Source of the DNA: Methyloversatilis discipulorum
Lineage (GTDB): Bacteria; Pseudomonadota; Gammaproteobacteria; Burkholderiales; Rhodocyclaceae
Length of the DNA stretch: 64,000 bases
Direction of reading: 5' to 3'
NCBI RefSeq assembly: GCF_018780585.1
Contig: NZ_JADMJL010000022.1
Location: forward strand, 61,568-125,567
Shown: one piece after another, positions 9,206-18,196 of the stretch
Numbering within the stretch: position 1 is the first letter of the stretch
Layout of the letters: every line of letters starts with the position of its first letter
The notes under the pieces: generated by a model
Told to the model about the DNA's origin: nothing
Databases searched by the model: none
What the model saw: the letters and a program-made list of their open reading frames with translations, nothing else
Position numbers and translations under genes: made by a program

Positions 9206-10120
9206 TCAGACGGGCATGCGGCGGCGTGCGAATGCGCCGACCAGCCCCAGGCCGGCCAGCATCAGCGCAGCGACTTCGGGTTCCGGCACCGGCGGGGTGG
9301 GCGCCAGCACGTACAGACGCGGCGTTTCGCCGACGATGTAGATGACGCCATTGCCGTCGATGGTGACGCCTTCGGCATCGCTAGCGATGGCCGAGAAGTC
9401 GAAGCTGCTCAGGATCTGACCGCTGCGGCTCACTTCCATCAGGCGCGGCGTTTCCTGGCTGAACACCAGCAGGTTGTCCTGGTCGGTCGTGCCCCGCAGC
9501 GACTGCAACGTGCTCAGCACCTGCACGCCGGACAGGTCCAGCGTGCCGAAGATCTGGGCGAACGGGTTGGCCGGCGGCACCAGTTCGGTGACCGCTGCGG
9601 AACCGTTCGCGAAGTCGAGGGCCGCGTCATAAACGGCCTGCGGCACTTTCTCCTTCACCAGCACGAAGCGGCCGCTCAGCGGATCGTAGGAAATGTCTTC
9701 CAGACCGATGTTGCCGACGGTGGGACCGACCGACACGGAAGGCAGGTTGTTGCGGCCGACCGCGCCGCCGGCCTGGTAGCTGAACAGGTAGACGTCCTGC
9801 AGGCGTTCCTCGACGACGGCGAACTGGCCGTTCCCGACATAGGTGAGACCTTCGGTGTCGTCGAAACCGAACAGGTTCATCGAACTGATGAGCTGGCCCT
9901 GCTTGTTCACCTCGACCACATAGTCGCCTTCGTCGCCGACGACGAACAGCGTGTAGCTGTCCCAGTTCCACGTGACGGCCGAGGCTTCGGAGGCGCGTGT
10001 CGCGGGCAGGTCGTAGGTGGCGACCAGGCTGTAATTCGCGAGATCGAGGCTGGCGATCTGCGCCTGCACCGGGGCGGCGAAGGCGAGGGCCAGCGCGGCT
10101 GCGCCCAATGTGAATTTCAT
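9206..10120 (-). CDS. PEP-CTERM protein with SdiA-regulated/YjiK-like beta-propeller
   Basis: 304 residues from ATG at 10120; CGGAG lies upstream, and the open frame extending further does not encode a signal peptide. Signal peptide MKFTLGAAALALAFAAPVQA. The body, with repeated segments such as VVGDEGDYVVEVNKQGQLIS, FDDTEGLTYVGNGQFAVVEE and NIGLEDISYDPLSGRFVLVK, matches the SdiA-regulated (YjiK) six-bladed propeller family. It ends in VPEPEVAALMLAGLGLVGAF and ARRRMPV, a PEP-CTERM signal. It is probably a surface or matrix protein; its ligand is unknown. First gene of the PEP-CTERM trio. Confidence 0.88.
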   Translation of the reverse strand: MKFTLGAAALALAFAAPVQAQIASLDLANYSLVATYDLPATRASEASAVTWNWDSYTLFVVGDEGDYVVEVNKQGQLISSMNLFGFDDTEGLTYVGNGQFAVVEERLQDVYLFSYQAGGAVGRNNLPSVSVGPTVGNIGLEDISYDPLSGRFVLVKEKVPQAVYDAALDFANGSAAVTELVPPANPFAQIFGTLDLSGVQVLSTLQSLRGTTDQDNLLVFSQETPRLMEVSRSGQILSSFDFSAIASDAEGVTIDGNGVIYIVGETPRLYVLAPTPPVPEPEVAALMLAGLGLVGAFARRRMPV

Positions 10121-10307
10121 GTTGCGGCTCCGTGAAGGTCGTGTCAGCCGCAACCATGCGTGGCGCGCGTTGCGCGCGCATGACGAACGATAGTCCGTCC
10201 GGACTACGCACACCGAAGGCTGCCGAACGGGGTGTCGTCCTCCGGGAGGCACCGGCCGCGTGGCGGAACCAGCCCGGCTCGTCGGCGAGCGATGGTATCT
10301 TTGGGCC

Positions 10308-10754
10308 ATGAGCGCACCGCCTGACGACACCTTCCTGCGCGAGCACAGCGCATTGCTGGCCGACAGCTTTCACCGCGTGACCGGACAACTGCTGCCGTCG
10401 GATCCGCACACGCTGTATCACGCGCCGTTCGCGCTGGTGTCGCACGGCACGGAGGCCGACCCGGTGTTCAACTACGCCAATGCGTACGCGCAGCAACTGT
10501 TCGGCTACGACTGGGCCACCTTCGTCACGCTGCCTTCGCGTCTGTCGGCGCGCGTGCCTGAGCGCGACGAACGTGCGCGCCTGCTCGATCTGGTGACACG
10601 ACAGGGATATATCGCCGACTACTGCGGCATCCGCGTGCGCAGCGATGGCACGCTGTTCCGCATCAGTCGTGCGACGGTGTGGAACGTGATCGACGCCGAC
10701 GGCGTGCTGCGCGGTCAGGCGGCGATGTTTTCCGATATCGAGGAATTGCAATGA
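10308..10754 (+). CDS. MEKHLA domain protein
   Basis: 148 residues from ATG at 10308; an in-frame ATG at 10260 would add 16 poorly conserved residues. The sequence ADPVFNYANAYAQQLFGYDW and the PAS-like ending RGQAAMFSDIEELQ match the MEKHLA domain, a PAS-related sensory module. No output domain is fused to it. Its stop overlaps the next gene's start (ATGA), which implies translational coupling to an M20 amidohydrolase. It divides from the PEP-CTERM gene cluster with about 190 bp between starts. Confidence 0.8.
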   Translation: MSAPPDDTFLREHSALLADSFHRVTGQLLPSDPHTLYHAPFALVSHGTEADPVFNYANAYAQQLFGYDWATFVTLPSRLSARVPERDERARLLDLVTRQGYIADYCGIRVRSDGTLFRISRATVWNVIDADGVLRGQAAMFSDIEELQ

Positions 10755-11962
10755 GCAGCACGCACCCGCTGATCGAGGCGCTGGACGCGCGTGTCGCCCG
10801 CTGGACACAGACGCGGCGCGACCTGCACGCCCATCCGGAACTGGCCTTCGAAGAGAATCGCACCGCCGACGTGGTGGCCCGCACCTTGCGCGCGGCCGGC
10901 ATCGAAGTGCATGAAGGCATCGGCCGTACCGGGGTGGTCGGCGTGCTGCGCAACGGCTCGGGCCGCGGCGCGATCGGCCTGCGCGCCGACATGGACGCGC
11001 TGCCGATGACCGAGCAGAACACCTTCGCTCATCGCTCGACGCATCCGGGGCGCATGCACGGCTGTGGCCACGACGGGCATACCGCGATGCTGCTGGCGGC
11101 GGCCGAATATCTGGCCGAGACGCGGGGCTTCGACGGCACCGTGTACTTCATCTTCCAGCCGGCGGAGGAGGGCATGGGCGGCGCGCCGGCGATGATCGCC
11201 GACGGGTTGTTCGAGCGCTTTCCGATGCAGGCGGTGTTCGGTCTGCACAACTGGCCTGGCCTGCCGGTCGGCCAGATGGCCGTGCATACCGGGCCGGCGA
11301 TGGCCTGCAGCGATTCGATCGACATCACGATAGACGGGCGCGGCGCGCACGCGGCGATGCCGCACCTGGGCGCCGACCCGGTGCTCGCCGGCGCGGCCAT
11401 CGTGCAGTCGCTGCAGTCCATCGTGTCGCGCAATGTGCCACCGGTCGAATGCGGCGTCGTCAGCATCACGCAGTTCAATGCCGGCGAGGCCTACAACGTG
11501 ATCCCGCAGTCGGCGACGCTGCGCGGCACGGCGCGCGCCTTCACGCCGGAAGTGCGCGACCAGCTGGAAGCCGGCATCGCGCGCGTGGTGCAGGGCGTGG
11601 CGTCCGCGCACGGCGTCACCGCCTCGGCGACCTACCGTCGGGGTTACCCGCCGACCATCAACAGCGAGAGCGAAGCCGCCTTCTGCGCGACGGTCGCGCG
11701 GGAAGTGTTCGGCGACGGCAGTGTGCATACGAACTACCCGCCCAGCATGGGTGCCGAGGACTTCGCCTACATGCTGCAGGAGAAGCCCGGCTGCTACGTT
11801 TGGCTGGGTAACGGCGGCGGACCGGACGCGGCGTCCGACCCGGCGCACGCCGAGGGCGGCGGCTGCATGCTGCACAACCCGCGCTACGACTTCAACGACC
11901 GCATCATTCCGCTGGGCGTCGCCTACTGGACGCGGCTGGTCGAGCGCTGGCTGGAAGGCTGA
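10751..11962 (+). CDS. M20-family aminoacylase/amidohydrolase (hippurate-hydrolase type)
   Basis: 403 residues. Metal and catalytic motifs are present: GLRADMDALPM, MHGCGHDGHTAMLLAAAEYL, FQPAEEGMGGAPAMI and FGLHNWPG. These are typical of the M20D aminoacylase / N-acyl-L-amino-acid amidohydrolase group, which hydrolyses N-acyl amino acids in the cytosol with two metal ions. The start is the ATG overlapping the MEKHLA stop. An in-frame upstream extension exists but overlaps the MEKHLA gene. The true substrate cannot be told from sequence. Confidence 0.9.
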   Translation: MSSTHPLIEALDARVARWTQTRRDLHAHPELAFEENRTADVVARTLRAAGIEVHEGIGRTGVVGVLRNGSGRGAIGLRADMDALPMTEQNTFAHRSTHPGRMHGCGHDGHTAMLLAAAEYLAETRGFDGTVYFIFQPAEEGMGGAPAMIADGLFERFPMQAVFGLHNWPGLPVGQMAVHTGPAMACSDSIDITIDGRGAHAAMPHLGADPVLAGAAIVQSLQSIVSRNVPPVECGVVSITQFNAGEAYNVIPQSATLRGTARAFTPEVRDQLEAGIARVVQGVASAHGVTASATYRRGYPPTINSESEAAFCATVAREVFGDGSVHTNYPPSMGAEDFAYMLQEKPGCYVWLGNGGGPDAASDPAHAEGGGCMLHNPRYDFNDRIIPLGVAYWTRLVERWLEG

Positions 11963-11974
11963 CGCCGGGAGCCC

Positions 11975-12030
11975 TGTGGGAGGCGGTCTTCTGACCGCGA
12001 CTGGGCGATCGGTTGGCCGCCGGCTTCGAT
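11975..12030. repeat. Degenerate REP-like element
   Basis: GTGGGAGGCGGTCTTCTGAC with a following CGCGACTGGGCG forms a short palindrome. It resembles the GGAGCGGCCTTGGCCGCGA elements at 30354, 63719 and 63841. It lies between the convergent amidohydrolase and transporter genes. Such repeats are common intergenic elements in GC-rich proteobacteria. Confidence 0.45.
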
Positions 12031-12076
12031 TCTGGTCAGATTCGCGAGCGAGCGAGACATCGGCTCCGCCCGCAGA

Positions 12077-13702
12077 TCAGGCACTGCGCAAACCAAGCCA
12101 GCGTGCAACCAGGATGGCACTCACCGGCATCAGCACGGCAATGCCGACCACGGTCAGCAGCAAGGGCGTCAGGTCGCCGTAGTTGGCGGCGGTCACCACG
12201 GCGCCGGTGGCCGGGTCCTTCACTTCGCGCGACAGCACGTAGATCTGGTTCAGGTATTTGGTGCCGAGCTGGCTGGCCGACAGCGCCAGATTGGTGAAGG
12301 AGGCCATCACCGCGAAGAAGGTCGCCTTCAGATGGGCCGGCGCCGAATTGGCGATCCAGGCCAGCATCGGAATCATCGAAATCTGCCCCAGCGGCGATTC
12401 CAGCGCGGTATCGATCACCGCGATGAAGCGCGCGTCGACCACGCCGCCGGTCATGCGAGCGGTCCATTCGTGCAGGCCCAGGCTCATGCCCAGCGTCGGC
12501 ATCGACAGGATGAAACCTGCCGCGGTAAGCCAGCCGACCACATAGGTGATCGAGCGCTCGGCCATGAAGCGGCGGAACATGAACATGCCGATCAGCGTCA
12601 GCGTCGAGCCGATCAGCGACAGCACCGAAAAGAAGGCCTGATCGAAGCCGAGCACGTCTATGGTCCACCACGACACGCCGGGGCCGGTGCCGGGCGTGGC
12701 GCGGAACATGAAGATGACCAGCGCGGTGCCGATCAGCGTATTGCGCGCACTGGCGTCCAGCTCGCGGGTGAGCCGGGTCATCAGGAAGGCGATGATGGTG
12801 AAGGAGCCTAGAAAGATGATTTCCTGGTTCCACTTCAGGTCGGACAGACCCATGCCCAGCGTGAACACGACGAACACCAGACTGCCGCCGAGGATCCACC
12901 AGTTCGGATCGGTGTGGCTGTCGGGGTCGCGCAGCAGCGCGGCGGCCTCGGCGCGCGACAGCCCGCGCGCCATGTGGGCCGCGATGGCGCCGCGCTTGAG
13001 CCAGGCGGCGAAAGCGACGCCGGCGACGGAAATGGCGGGAATGGTCAGTGCCATCAGGTAGACGTCGCGGTAGATCAGTACCTTCTGCGCTTCCGGCAGC
13101 TTCTCGGTGCCGGCGAACACGTAAAGATTGATCAGCGCCACCAGCACGCTGCCGCCGATGATGGCCACACGGCCCAGCGTCTGCATCGTGGTGTGCATCA
13201 GCTTCAGTCGGGCGGGCGGCACCGGCGCGCCGTTTTCGTCGACGTGCGGTACGGCTTCCACCGTCATCGCATCGGCCACCGCGTCCTGCAGCACGTAGCC
13301 GATCGGGCTCAGCAGCGCACTGATGACGAACCAGGTATTGACCGGCAGTACCGCCGCCATCGCCTCGCGCTCGGCGATCAGGCCGGCCATGATGAGCAGG
13401 CTGGCGGCGATCAGGCCGGCGCCGAGGTAGATGAGCAGGCTCTTGAAGCGCCACAGCAGATCGACCAGATGGCCCATCGGCATCTTCAGCGCCCACGGAA
13501 TGCCGACCCAGAAACCCAGCATGGCCAGGAATTCGGCCGACAGTCCGAGGTAGTCCTTGACGAAGAAGGTGCCGACGATGCCGGTCAGGCCCTGGATGCC
13601 GGCCGCCATGTAGACCATCAGTGGCGGCAGGTAGGAAAGGCGCATCTCGCGCCCGAGGGACAGGATGTTCAGATCGATCCAGCGCAGCAGTCGGGATGTC
13701 AT
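12077..13702 (-). CDS. BT1 (folate-biopterin transporter)-like MFS membrane protein
   Basis: 541 residues from ATG at 13702, which begins MTSRLLRWIDLNILSLGREM. About 12 hydrophobic segments are present. The motifs GIQGLTGIVGTFFVKDYLGL, LSPIGYVLQDAVADAMTVEA and a late MLAWIANSAPAHLKATFFAV resemble the BT1/FBT branch of the major facilitator superfamily, known in cyanobacteria, plants and trypanosomatids for folate or biopterin transport. The substrate here is unknown. It is divergent from the cyclic-nucleotide-binding protein gene. No clear Shine-Dalgarno was found. Confidence 0.7.
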   Translation of the reverse strand: MTSRLLRWIDLNILSLGREMRLSYLPPLMVYMAAGIQGLTGIVGTFFVKDYLGLSAEFLAMLGFWVGIPWALKMPMGHLVDLLWRFKSLLIYLGAGLIAASLLIMAGLIAEREAMAAVLPVNTWFVISALLSPIGYVLQDAVADAMTVEAVPHVDENGAPVPPARLKLMHTTMQTLGRVAIIGGSVLVALINLYVFAGTEKLPEAQKVLIYRDVYLMALTIPAISVAGVAFAAWLKRGAIAAHMARGLSRAEAAALLRDPDSHTDPNWWILGGSLVFVVFTLGMGLSDLKWNQEIIFLGSFTIIAFLMTRLTRELDASARNTLIGTALVIFMFRATPGTGPGVSWWTIDVLGFDQAFFSVLSLIGSTLTLIGMFMFRRFMAERSITYVVGWLTAAGFILSMPTLGMSLGLHEWTARMTGGVVDARFIAVIDTALESPLGQISMIPMLAWIANSAPAHLKATFFAVMASFTNLALSASQLGTKYLNQIYVLSREVKDPATGAVVTAANYGDLTPLLLTVVGIAVLMPVSAILVARWLGLRSA

Positions 13703-13836
13703 GGTCTGTTCTTGTTGTGGCGATCGCGCCTGTGACCGGCAAGGATAGGGGGAATTCCGTGTGCCGTGGCGAAAGCGCCGGCGGAAAGCCGGTATGCTTG
13801 CGAGCTGACCGCCCACCTACCCTACGGAGCCCAGAA

Positions 13837-14313
13837 GTGCGTCTTTTCGGCCGCGACGACGACCGCGCAGCGCTGCAGCCGCTGCGCCAGATCAAGCTCT
13901 TTTCGTCGCTGACTGCGCGCGAGCTGAAGGTGGTGCAGGCGCTGCGGCACGAACGTCAGTATCTGGCCGGCGAAATCGTGTTCGACGAGGGCGACGAGGG
14001 GCAGGCGATCTATGCCGTGGTCGAGGGCGAGGTCGAAATCCTGCGCGCCGACGGCAACCGCCAGCAGCGGCTGGCGCTGCTCGGCAGCGGCGAGGTGTTC
14101 GGCGAACTGGCGCTGCTCGATCAGGCGCCGCGGGCGGCGCAGGCGAGGGCGCACAGCGACTGCCGGCTGGTGGTGTTCTTCCGCGCCGACTTCATGAGCC
14201 TGCTGGAAACCCATCCCAAGATTGCCTCCAAGATCGCCTTGGCGCTGGCACGCCATCTGGGCGGCCGGCTGCGTCAGGCCAATGCCGGCGCCCGCCAGGA
14301 AGGACATCTGTGA
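13837..14313 (+). CDS. Cyclic nucleotide-binding domain protein
   Basis: 158 residues from GTG at 13837, with GGAG seven bases upstream. An ATG-led upstream extension would overlap the divergent transporter gene and is rejected. The single cNMP-binding beta-roll is visible: KLFSSLTARELKVVQALRHE, GEIVFDEGDEGQAIYAVVEG, then FGELALLDQAPRAAQA as the phosphate-binding cassette. There is no HTH, so it is not a Crp-type regulator. Its stop overlaps the start of the AI-2E-type permease (GTGA), implying coupled translation and perhaps direct regulation of that permease. Confidence 0.85.
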   Translation: MRLFGRDDDRAALQPLRQIKLFSSLTARELKVVQALRHERQYLAGEIVFDEGDEGQAIYAVVEGEVEILRADGNRQQRLALLGSGEVFGELALLDQAPRAAQARAHSDCRLVVFFRADFMSLLETHPKIASKIALALARHLGGRLRQANAGARQEGHL

Positions 14314-15431
14314 GGCGGCTGCAGCCCTCGGGCGCCGGACCCGTGGCGTGGTGCGGCATCCTGCTGGCCACCACGCTGGCGCTCTATCTTTTCCAGCACG
14401 TGCTGTGGCTGGTGCTGCCCTTCCTGTTCGGGCTGATCGCCTACTACTTTCTCTACCCGCCGATGCAGCGGCTGATGTTCGCCGGCTTTTCGCAGGCGGC
14501 GGCGGCCAACATCACGGTCGGCGTGTTCGCACTGCTGCTGGTCGTCTGTTTCGTGCTGGTGCTGCCCTGGTTTGCCGCGCACGCGGTCAGCGTGCAGGAC
14601 ACCGGGCAGCGCTATCTGCAGGGCGGGCTGGCCTTGCTCGACGACACGCTGCGCGCGCTCGAAGCCCGTTCGCGCTTCATGCGCGACGCGCACGTGGCGG
14701 ATGCAGTGTCGTCGCACATTGCCGCGGCGGGGGAGGGCTTCGCCCAGGAACGCCTGCCGGCGCTGATGCTGGGCGTCGCCGCCTGGCTACCGTCCTTCCT
14801 GCTGGCGCCTTTCCTCGCCTACTTCTTCCTGCGCGACGGCCGGCGCTTCCAGCGTTTCCTTGCACGTGCGGTGCCGAACGCCTTCTTCGAGCGCACGCTT
14901 CACCTGCTGTATGAGGTCGACCGCACCACGCGTGCCTACTTCCAGGGGCTGATCAAGCTCACCGTGCTCGACGCCGCCTGTCTGGCCGCCGGCCTGTGGC
15001 TGATCGGGCTGTCGTCGCCGTTGATGCTGGGGCTGATCACCGCAGTACTCGCCTGGGTGCCTTACGTCGGCTCGATACTGGGGTGTGCGGTGGTGGTGAT
15101 GGTGGCGGCGACCGACTTCCCCGGTTCGCCGTCGGTCGCCTACGCGGCGGTCGGGCTGTTCGTCTGTGTCCGTCTGCTCGACGATTTCGTGTTCATGCCG
15201 CTGACCATAGGCCGCAGCCTGAAGATGCATCCGCTGGTGACGGTGCTGATGATTTTCGTCGGTGGCGCGGTCGCTGGCGTCGCCGGTCTGCTGCTGGTGC
15301 TGCCGGTGCTGGGCGTCGTGATGGTGATCGGCGAAACGGTCAGCATCGTCGCCGCCGACCCGCGACTTCACGCACGGCACGCACACGCGCGCCGATTGCG
15401 CCTGCAGTCGGTCACGCGCGACCTGGGCTGA
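14310..15431 (+). CDS. AI-2E-family (PerM/YdiK-like) membrane permease
   Basis: 373 residues from a GTG overlapping the previous stop. Multiple TM helices flank a long soluble stretch (about 95-160). The conserved late motifs LGLITAVLAWVPYVGSILGC and DDFVFMPLTIGRSLKMHPL are diagnostic of the AI-2E transporter (UPF0118) family. Members export AI-2 or act as Na+/H+ antiporters, so the substrate is open. Co-translation with a cyclic-nucleotide-binding protein is the notable context. Confidence 0.88.
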   Translation: MRRLQPSGAGPVAWCGILLATTLALYLFQHVLWLVLPFLFGLIAYYFLYPPMQRLMFAGFSQAAAANITVGVFALLLVVCFVLVLPWFAAHAVSVQDTGQRYLQGGLALLDDTLRALEARSRFMRDAHVADAVSSHIAAAGEGFAQERLPALMLGVAAWLPSFLLAPFLAYFFLRDGRRFQRFLARAVPNAFFERTLHLLYEVDRTTRAYFQGLIKLTVLDAACLAAGLWLIGLSSPLMLGLITAVLAWVPYVGSILGCAVVVMVAATDFPGSPSVAYAAVGLFVCVRLLDDFVFMPLTIGRSLKMHPLVTVLMIFVGGAVAGVAGLLLVLPVLGVVMVIGETVSIVAADPRLHARHAHARRLRLQSVTRDLG

Positions 15432-15436
15432 CGATA

Positions 15437-15829
15437 TCAGCCCTCGCGATTGCGCATGTGGTCGGCGAGATCCTCGATGGCACTCAGCAACTGGGCGTTG
15501 GCTTCGTCCGGCGGCAGCACTTCGTCCATCGCCATGCGCATGCACATGAGCCACTGGTCGCGCTCGGCCTCGCCGATGGTGAAAGGCAGGTGTCGGGCGC
15601 GCAGGCGCGGGTGACCGTAGGCTTGCACGAACAGCTGCGGGCCGCCGAGCCAGCCCGACAGATACATGAACAGTTTCTGGTTGGAGCCGGACAGGTCGGC
15701 CGGATGCAGCTTGCGGATGCCGTAGGCCTCCGGCAGCGTGTCCATCAGCTCGTAGAAGCGGTCAACCAGGCGGCGTATGGTCGGCTCGCCGCCGATGTGT
15801 TCGTAGAAGGTGGTGGCAGTCTGGGTCAT
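15437..15829 (-). CDS. Group II truncated haemoglobin
   Basis: 130 residues. FYEHIGGEPTIRRLVDRFYE opens the fold. The conserved YGHPRLRARHLPFTIGEAER, followed by DQWLMCM, is the TrHbO (group II) signature, with the haem-ligating proximal His in the RARH segment and the invariant Trp after DQ. Such globins bind O2, NO or peroxides in the cytosol. It converges with the AI-2E permease with 5 bp between stops, and is divergent from the SapC-like gene. Confidence 0.92.
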   Translation of the reverse strand: MTQTATTFYEHIGGEPTIRRLVDRFYELMDTLPEAYGIRKLHPADLSGSNQKLFMYLSGWLGGPQLFVQAYGHPRLRARHLPFTIGEAERDQWLMCMRMAMDEVLPPDEANAQLLSAIEDLADHMRNREG

Positions 15830-15986
15830 GGCGTGGTGATTCTGCGTCGAGGCGTGATTTTATCGCGTTGCGGGACAGCTACATCGCGTGGATGGCGGTC
15901 GTTTTTCGCAGGGACGTCATCGCTGCAGGCATAGAATCGCGGCGCTGCGCGTCGCTTACATGACCCGAGCCGAACCGAGGACTGCC

Positions 15987-16757
15987 ATGAAAACCCTGCT
16001 TTTCTACGACAACGTGGTCGTGCTGAACCGCGACACCCACCGCGACCTGCGCCTGAAGCCGCAGGACAACCTGAAGTTCGCGGCGGAAACCAATTGCGTG
16101 CCGCTGGCCCTGGTCGAGTTCGGCGACGTCGCCCGCGAATACCCCATCGTGTTCGCCCGCCTGCCCGGCGGCTTGGTGCCGGTCGCGCTGCTCGGCCTGC
16201 GCGACGCCGAAAACCTCTATGTCACGCCGGAAGGCAAATGGGACGCGCGCTATGTGCCGGCCTTCGTGCGCCGCTACCCCTTCGTCGCGGTGCAGGACAA
16301 CAACGCGCCGGACAAGCTGCTGGTGTGCATGGACGACAAGTTTCCCGGCTTCAACACGGAAGAGGGCGAGCGCCTGTTCGACGAGAACGGTGCCGAAACC
16401 GACTTCCTGAAGAATGCGCTCGCCTTCGTGCAGGGTTATCAGAACGAGGCGCAGCGTACCGCCGAGTTTTGCCGCGAGGTCGAGCAGCTCGGCCTGCTCA
16501 ACGAAATGAGCGCGATGGCGGAGCTCAACGACGGTCGCAAGTTCCGCTTGGACGGTCTGTGGGTGATCGACGAAGCCAAGCTGCAGGCGCTGTCTGCGGC
16601 GGCAGCCGTCGATCTGTTCCGTCGCGGCTGGATGGGCCTGGTCTATGCGCAACTGCTGTCGCTCGGCCACCTGCGCATCCTGCTCGACCGCACCGCGGCG
16701 CGCAGCGCGGCCGACGTGCCGGTGACCGCCGAGGCGGCAGAAGCGACGAAGCACTAA
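15987..16757 (+). CDS. SapC-family protein
   Basis: 256 residues from ATG at 15987, supported by GAGG upstream; a longer frame upstream lacks conservation. The sequence PLALVEFGDVAREYPIVFAR, ARYVPAFVRRYPFVAVQDNN and CMDDKFPGFNTEEGERLFDE matches the SapC family (named from Campylobacter S-layer-associated genes). The molecular function is not established. It has no signal peptide or TM region. It converges with and overlaps the sensor kinase gene by 4 bp. Confidence 0.85.
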   Translation: MKTLLFYDNVVVLNRDTHRDLRLKPQDNLKFAAETNCVPLALVEFGDVAREYPIVFARLPGGLVPVALLGLRDAENLYVTPEGKWDARYVPAFVRRYPFVAVQDNNAPDKLLVCMDDKFPGFNTEEGERLFDENGAETDFLKNALAFVQGYQNEAQRTAEFCREVEQLGLLNEMSAMAELNDGRKFRLDGLWVIDEAKLQALSAAAAVDLFRRGWMGLVYAQLLSLGHLRILLDRTAARSAADVPVTAEAAEATKH

Positions 16758-18172
16758 CTTTTCGCGGTCGCCGCGTTTGCCGTCACCGGCAGGGTCAGGC
16801 GGGCGATCAGCCCGCCGCCCTCGCGCGGCAGCAGGTCGAAGCGCCCGCCGTGCGCGCGCATCGTGCGCTCGACGATGGCCAGGCCGAGCCCGGCGCCGCT
16901 CTGGCCGGTGCGCGAATTGTCGAGCCGGGTGAATGGGCGCTTCAGCCGCTCGACCTGCTCCGGCGGAATACCCGGACCGCGGTCGCTCACGTCTATCCTG
17001 ACCTCGTTGCCATCCAGACTGCAGTTCAGCTCTATCGGCTGGTCTTCGCCGGCGTGGCGCAGCGCATTGTCGATCAGGTTGTTCAGGCAGCGGCGGATCG
17101 CCAGCGGGCGAAAGCGCATTGCCGGCAGCGGATCGATGTGGCCGGTACTGACCGGCTTGTCGTGGCGCGCGTAGGCTTGCGCCGCTTCCAGCACCAGACT
17201 GGCCAGATCGCCGTCTATCGGCTCTTCGCCGGTGGTGATGCGCGCGAAATCGAGGAACTGGCCGATGATCTTGTCCATGTCGTCGATGTCGGCGCTCATG
17301 TCGCGCACCGTTTCGGGGTCCAGTCCGGCCAGTTCCATGTCGAGCCGCAGACGGGTCAGCGGCGTGCGCAGATCGTGTGAGATGCCGGCCAGGATCAGCG
17401 CGCGCTCGTCCTCGTTGCGGGCGATGTCGTCCGCCATCTGGTTGAAGGCGTGCGCCACTTCGGCCAGTTCCTCGGCGCCGCATTCGGCCAGCGGGGCAGG
17501 GCGCTCGCCGCGCCCGATGGCCCGTGCGGCGCGCTTCATCGCCGCCAGCGGCCGCGTCACCCGCTGCACGATCAGATAGGCGCCACCGAGCGCCAGCAGC
17601 AGGGCAGCCGTGCCCCAGCCGATCACCTCCAGCGCCAGCGGGCGCTCGATGCGGTTGCGCGGCAGCATGAGCCAGTAGTCGTCCACGCCTTCTTCGTCGG
17701 CAATGCTGAAGCTGACGAACAGCCCGCTCTGCAGGCCCTTGGTGACGACGATGCGCGTGCGCGGGTCGAGCCGCTTGCGCAGTTCCTGTTCGATGGCGAG
17801 CAGCGTGCTGTCGCCCTTGACCGGCTGAAAGCCTGGAATGTCGCCGTCGGGATAGATGCGCAGGCCCTCGCGCATCGACAGTTCGGTGAGCAGTTCGAGC
17901 CGGCGCTGCGGATCGGCGCTGACCAGCGAAGCGCGGGTCAGGTTGATCACGCTGATGACGATCTGGGCCGCCTGCTGGGCGCGCGGCCCCTGTTCGAGCC
18001 AGCTGTAGATGCCGGACCAGGCCAGCACCGACGCGGTGAGCAGGCCGGCCAGCAGCAGGAAGGTGCGCGCGAGCAGCGAACGCGGCAGCAGCGTGAAGCG
18101 GCGCAGCGGACGACTCAGATTCTGCCCGGTCCAGCGCGTCAGGCTGCCGCGCCGACGTGCCCGCTTCACCAC
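16754..18172 (-). CDS. Sensor histidine kinase, EnvZ-like
   Basis: 472 residues. TM1 is at about 35-55, a ~120-residue periplasmic region follows, then TM2 at about 183-203 and HAMP (VTRPLAAMKRAARAIGRGER). The DHp motif LAGISHDLRTPLTRLRLDME has the phospho-accepting His near residue 267. The catalytic domain contains NLIDNALRHAG, DRGPGIPPEQVERLKRPFTR and GAGLGLAIVE. The GTG start lies 25 bp after the response-regulator stop; no strong ribosome site is seen, so the first ~20 residues are uncertain. It is the partner of the OmpR-like regulator just upstream. Confidence 0.9.
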   Translation of the reverse strand: MVKRARRRGSLTRWTGQNLSRPLRRFTLLPRSLLARTFLLLAGLLTASVLAWSGIYSWLEQGPRAQQAAQIVISVINLTRASLVSADPQRRLELLTELSMREGLRIYPDGDIPGFQPVKGDSTLLAIEQELRKRLDPRTRIVVTKGLQSGLFVSFSIADEEGVDDYWLMLPRNRIERPLALEVIGWGTAALLLALGGAYLIVQRVTRPLAAMKRAARAIGRGERPAPLAECGAEELAEVAHAFNQMADDIARNEDERALILAGISHDLRTPLTRLRLDMELAGLDPETVRDMSADIDDMDKIIGQFLDFARITTGEEPIDGDLASLVLEAAQAYARHDKPVSTGHIDPLPAMRFRPLAIRRCLNNLIDNALRHAGEDQPIELNCSLDGNEVRIDVSDRGPGIPPEQVERLKRPFTRLDNSRTGQSGAGLGLAIVERTMRAHGGRFDLLPREGGGLIARLTLPVTANAATAKS

Positions 18173-18196
18173 TTCGGCGCGTGCCCGGGACGGGCG

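Noticed and set aside
12036..13895. Minus-strand ORF of 619 codons overlapping the BT1-like transporter
   Set aside because: Frame-shifted shadow of the transporter with Arg/His-rich low-complexity translation; the transporter frame has clear TM helices.
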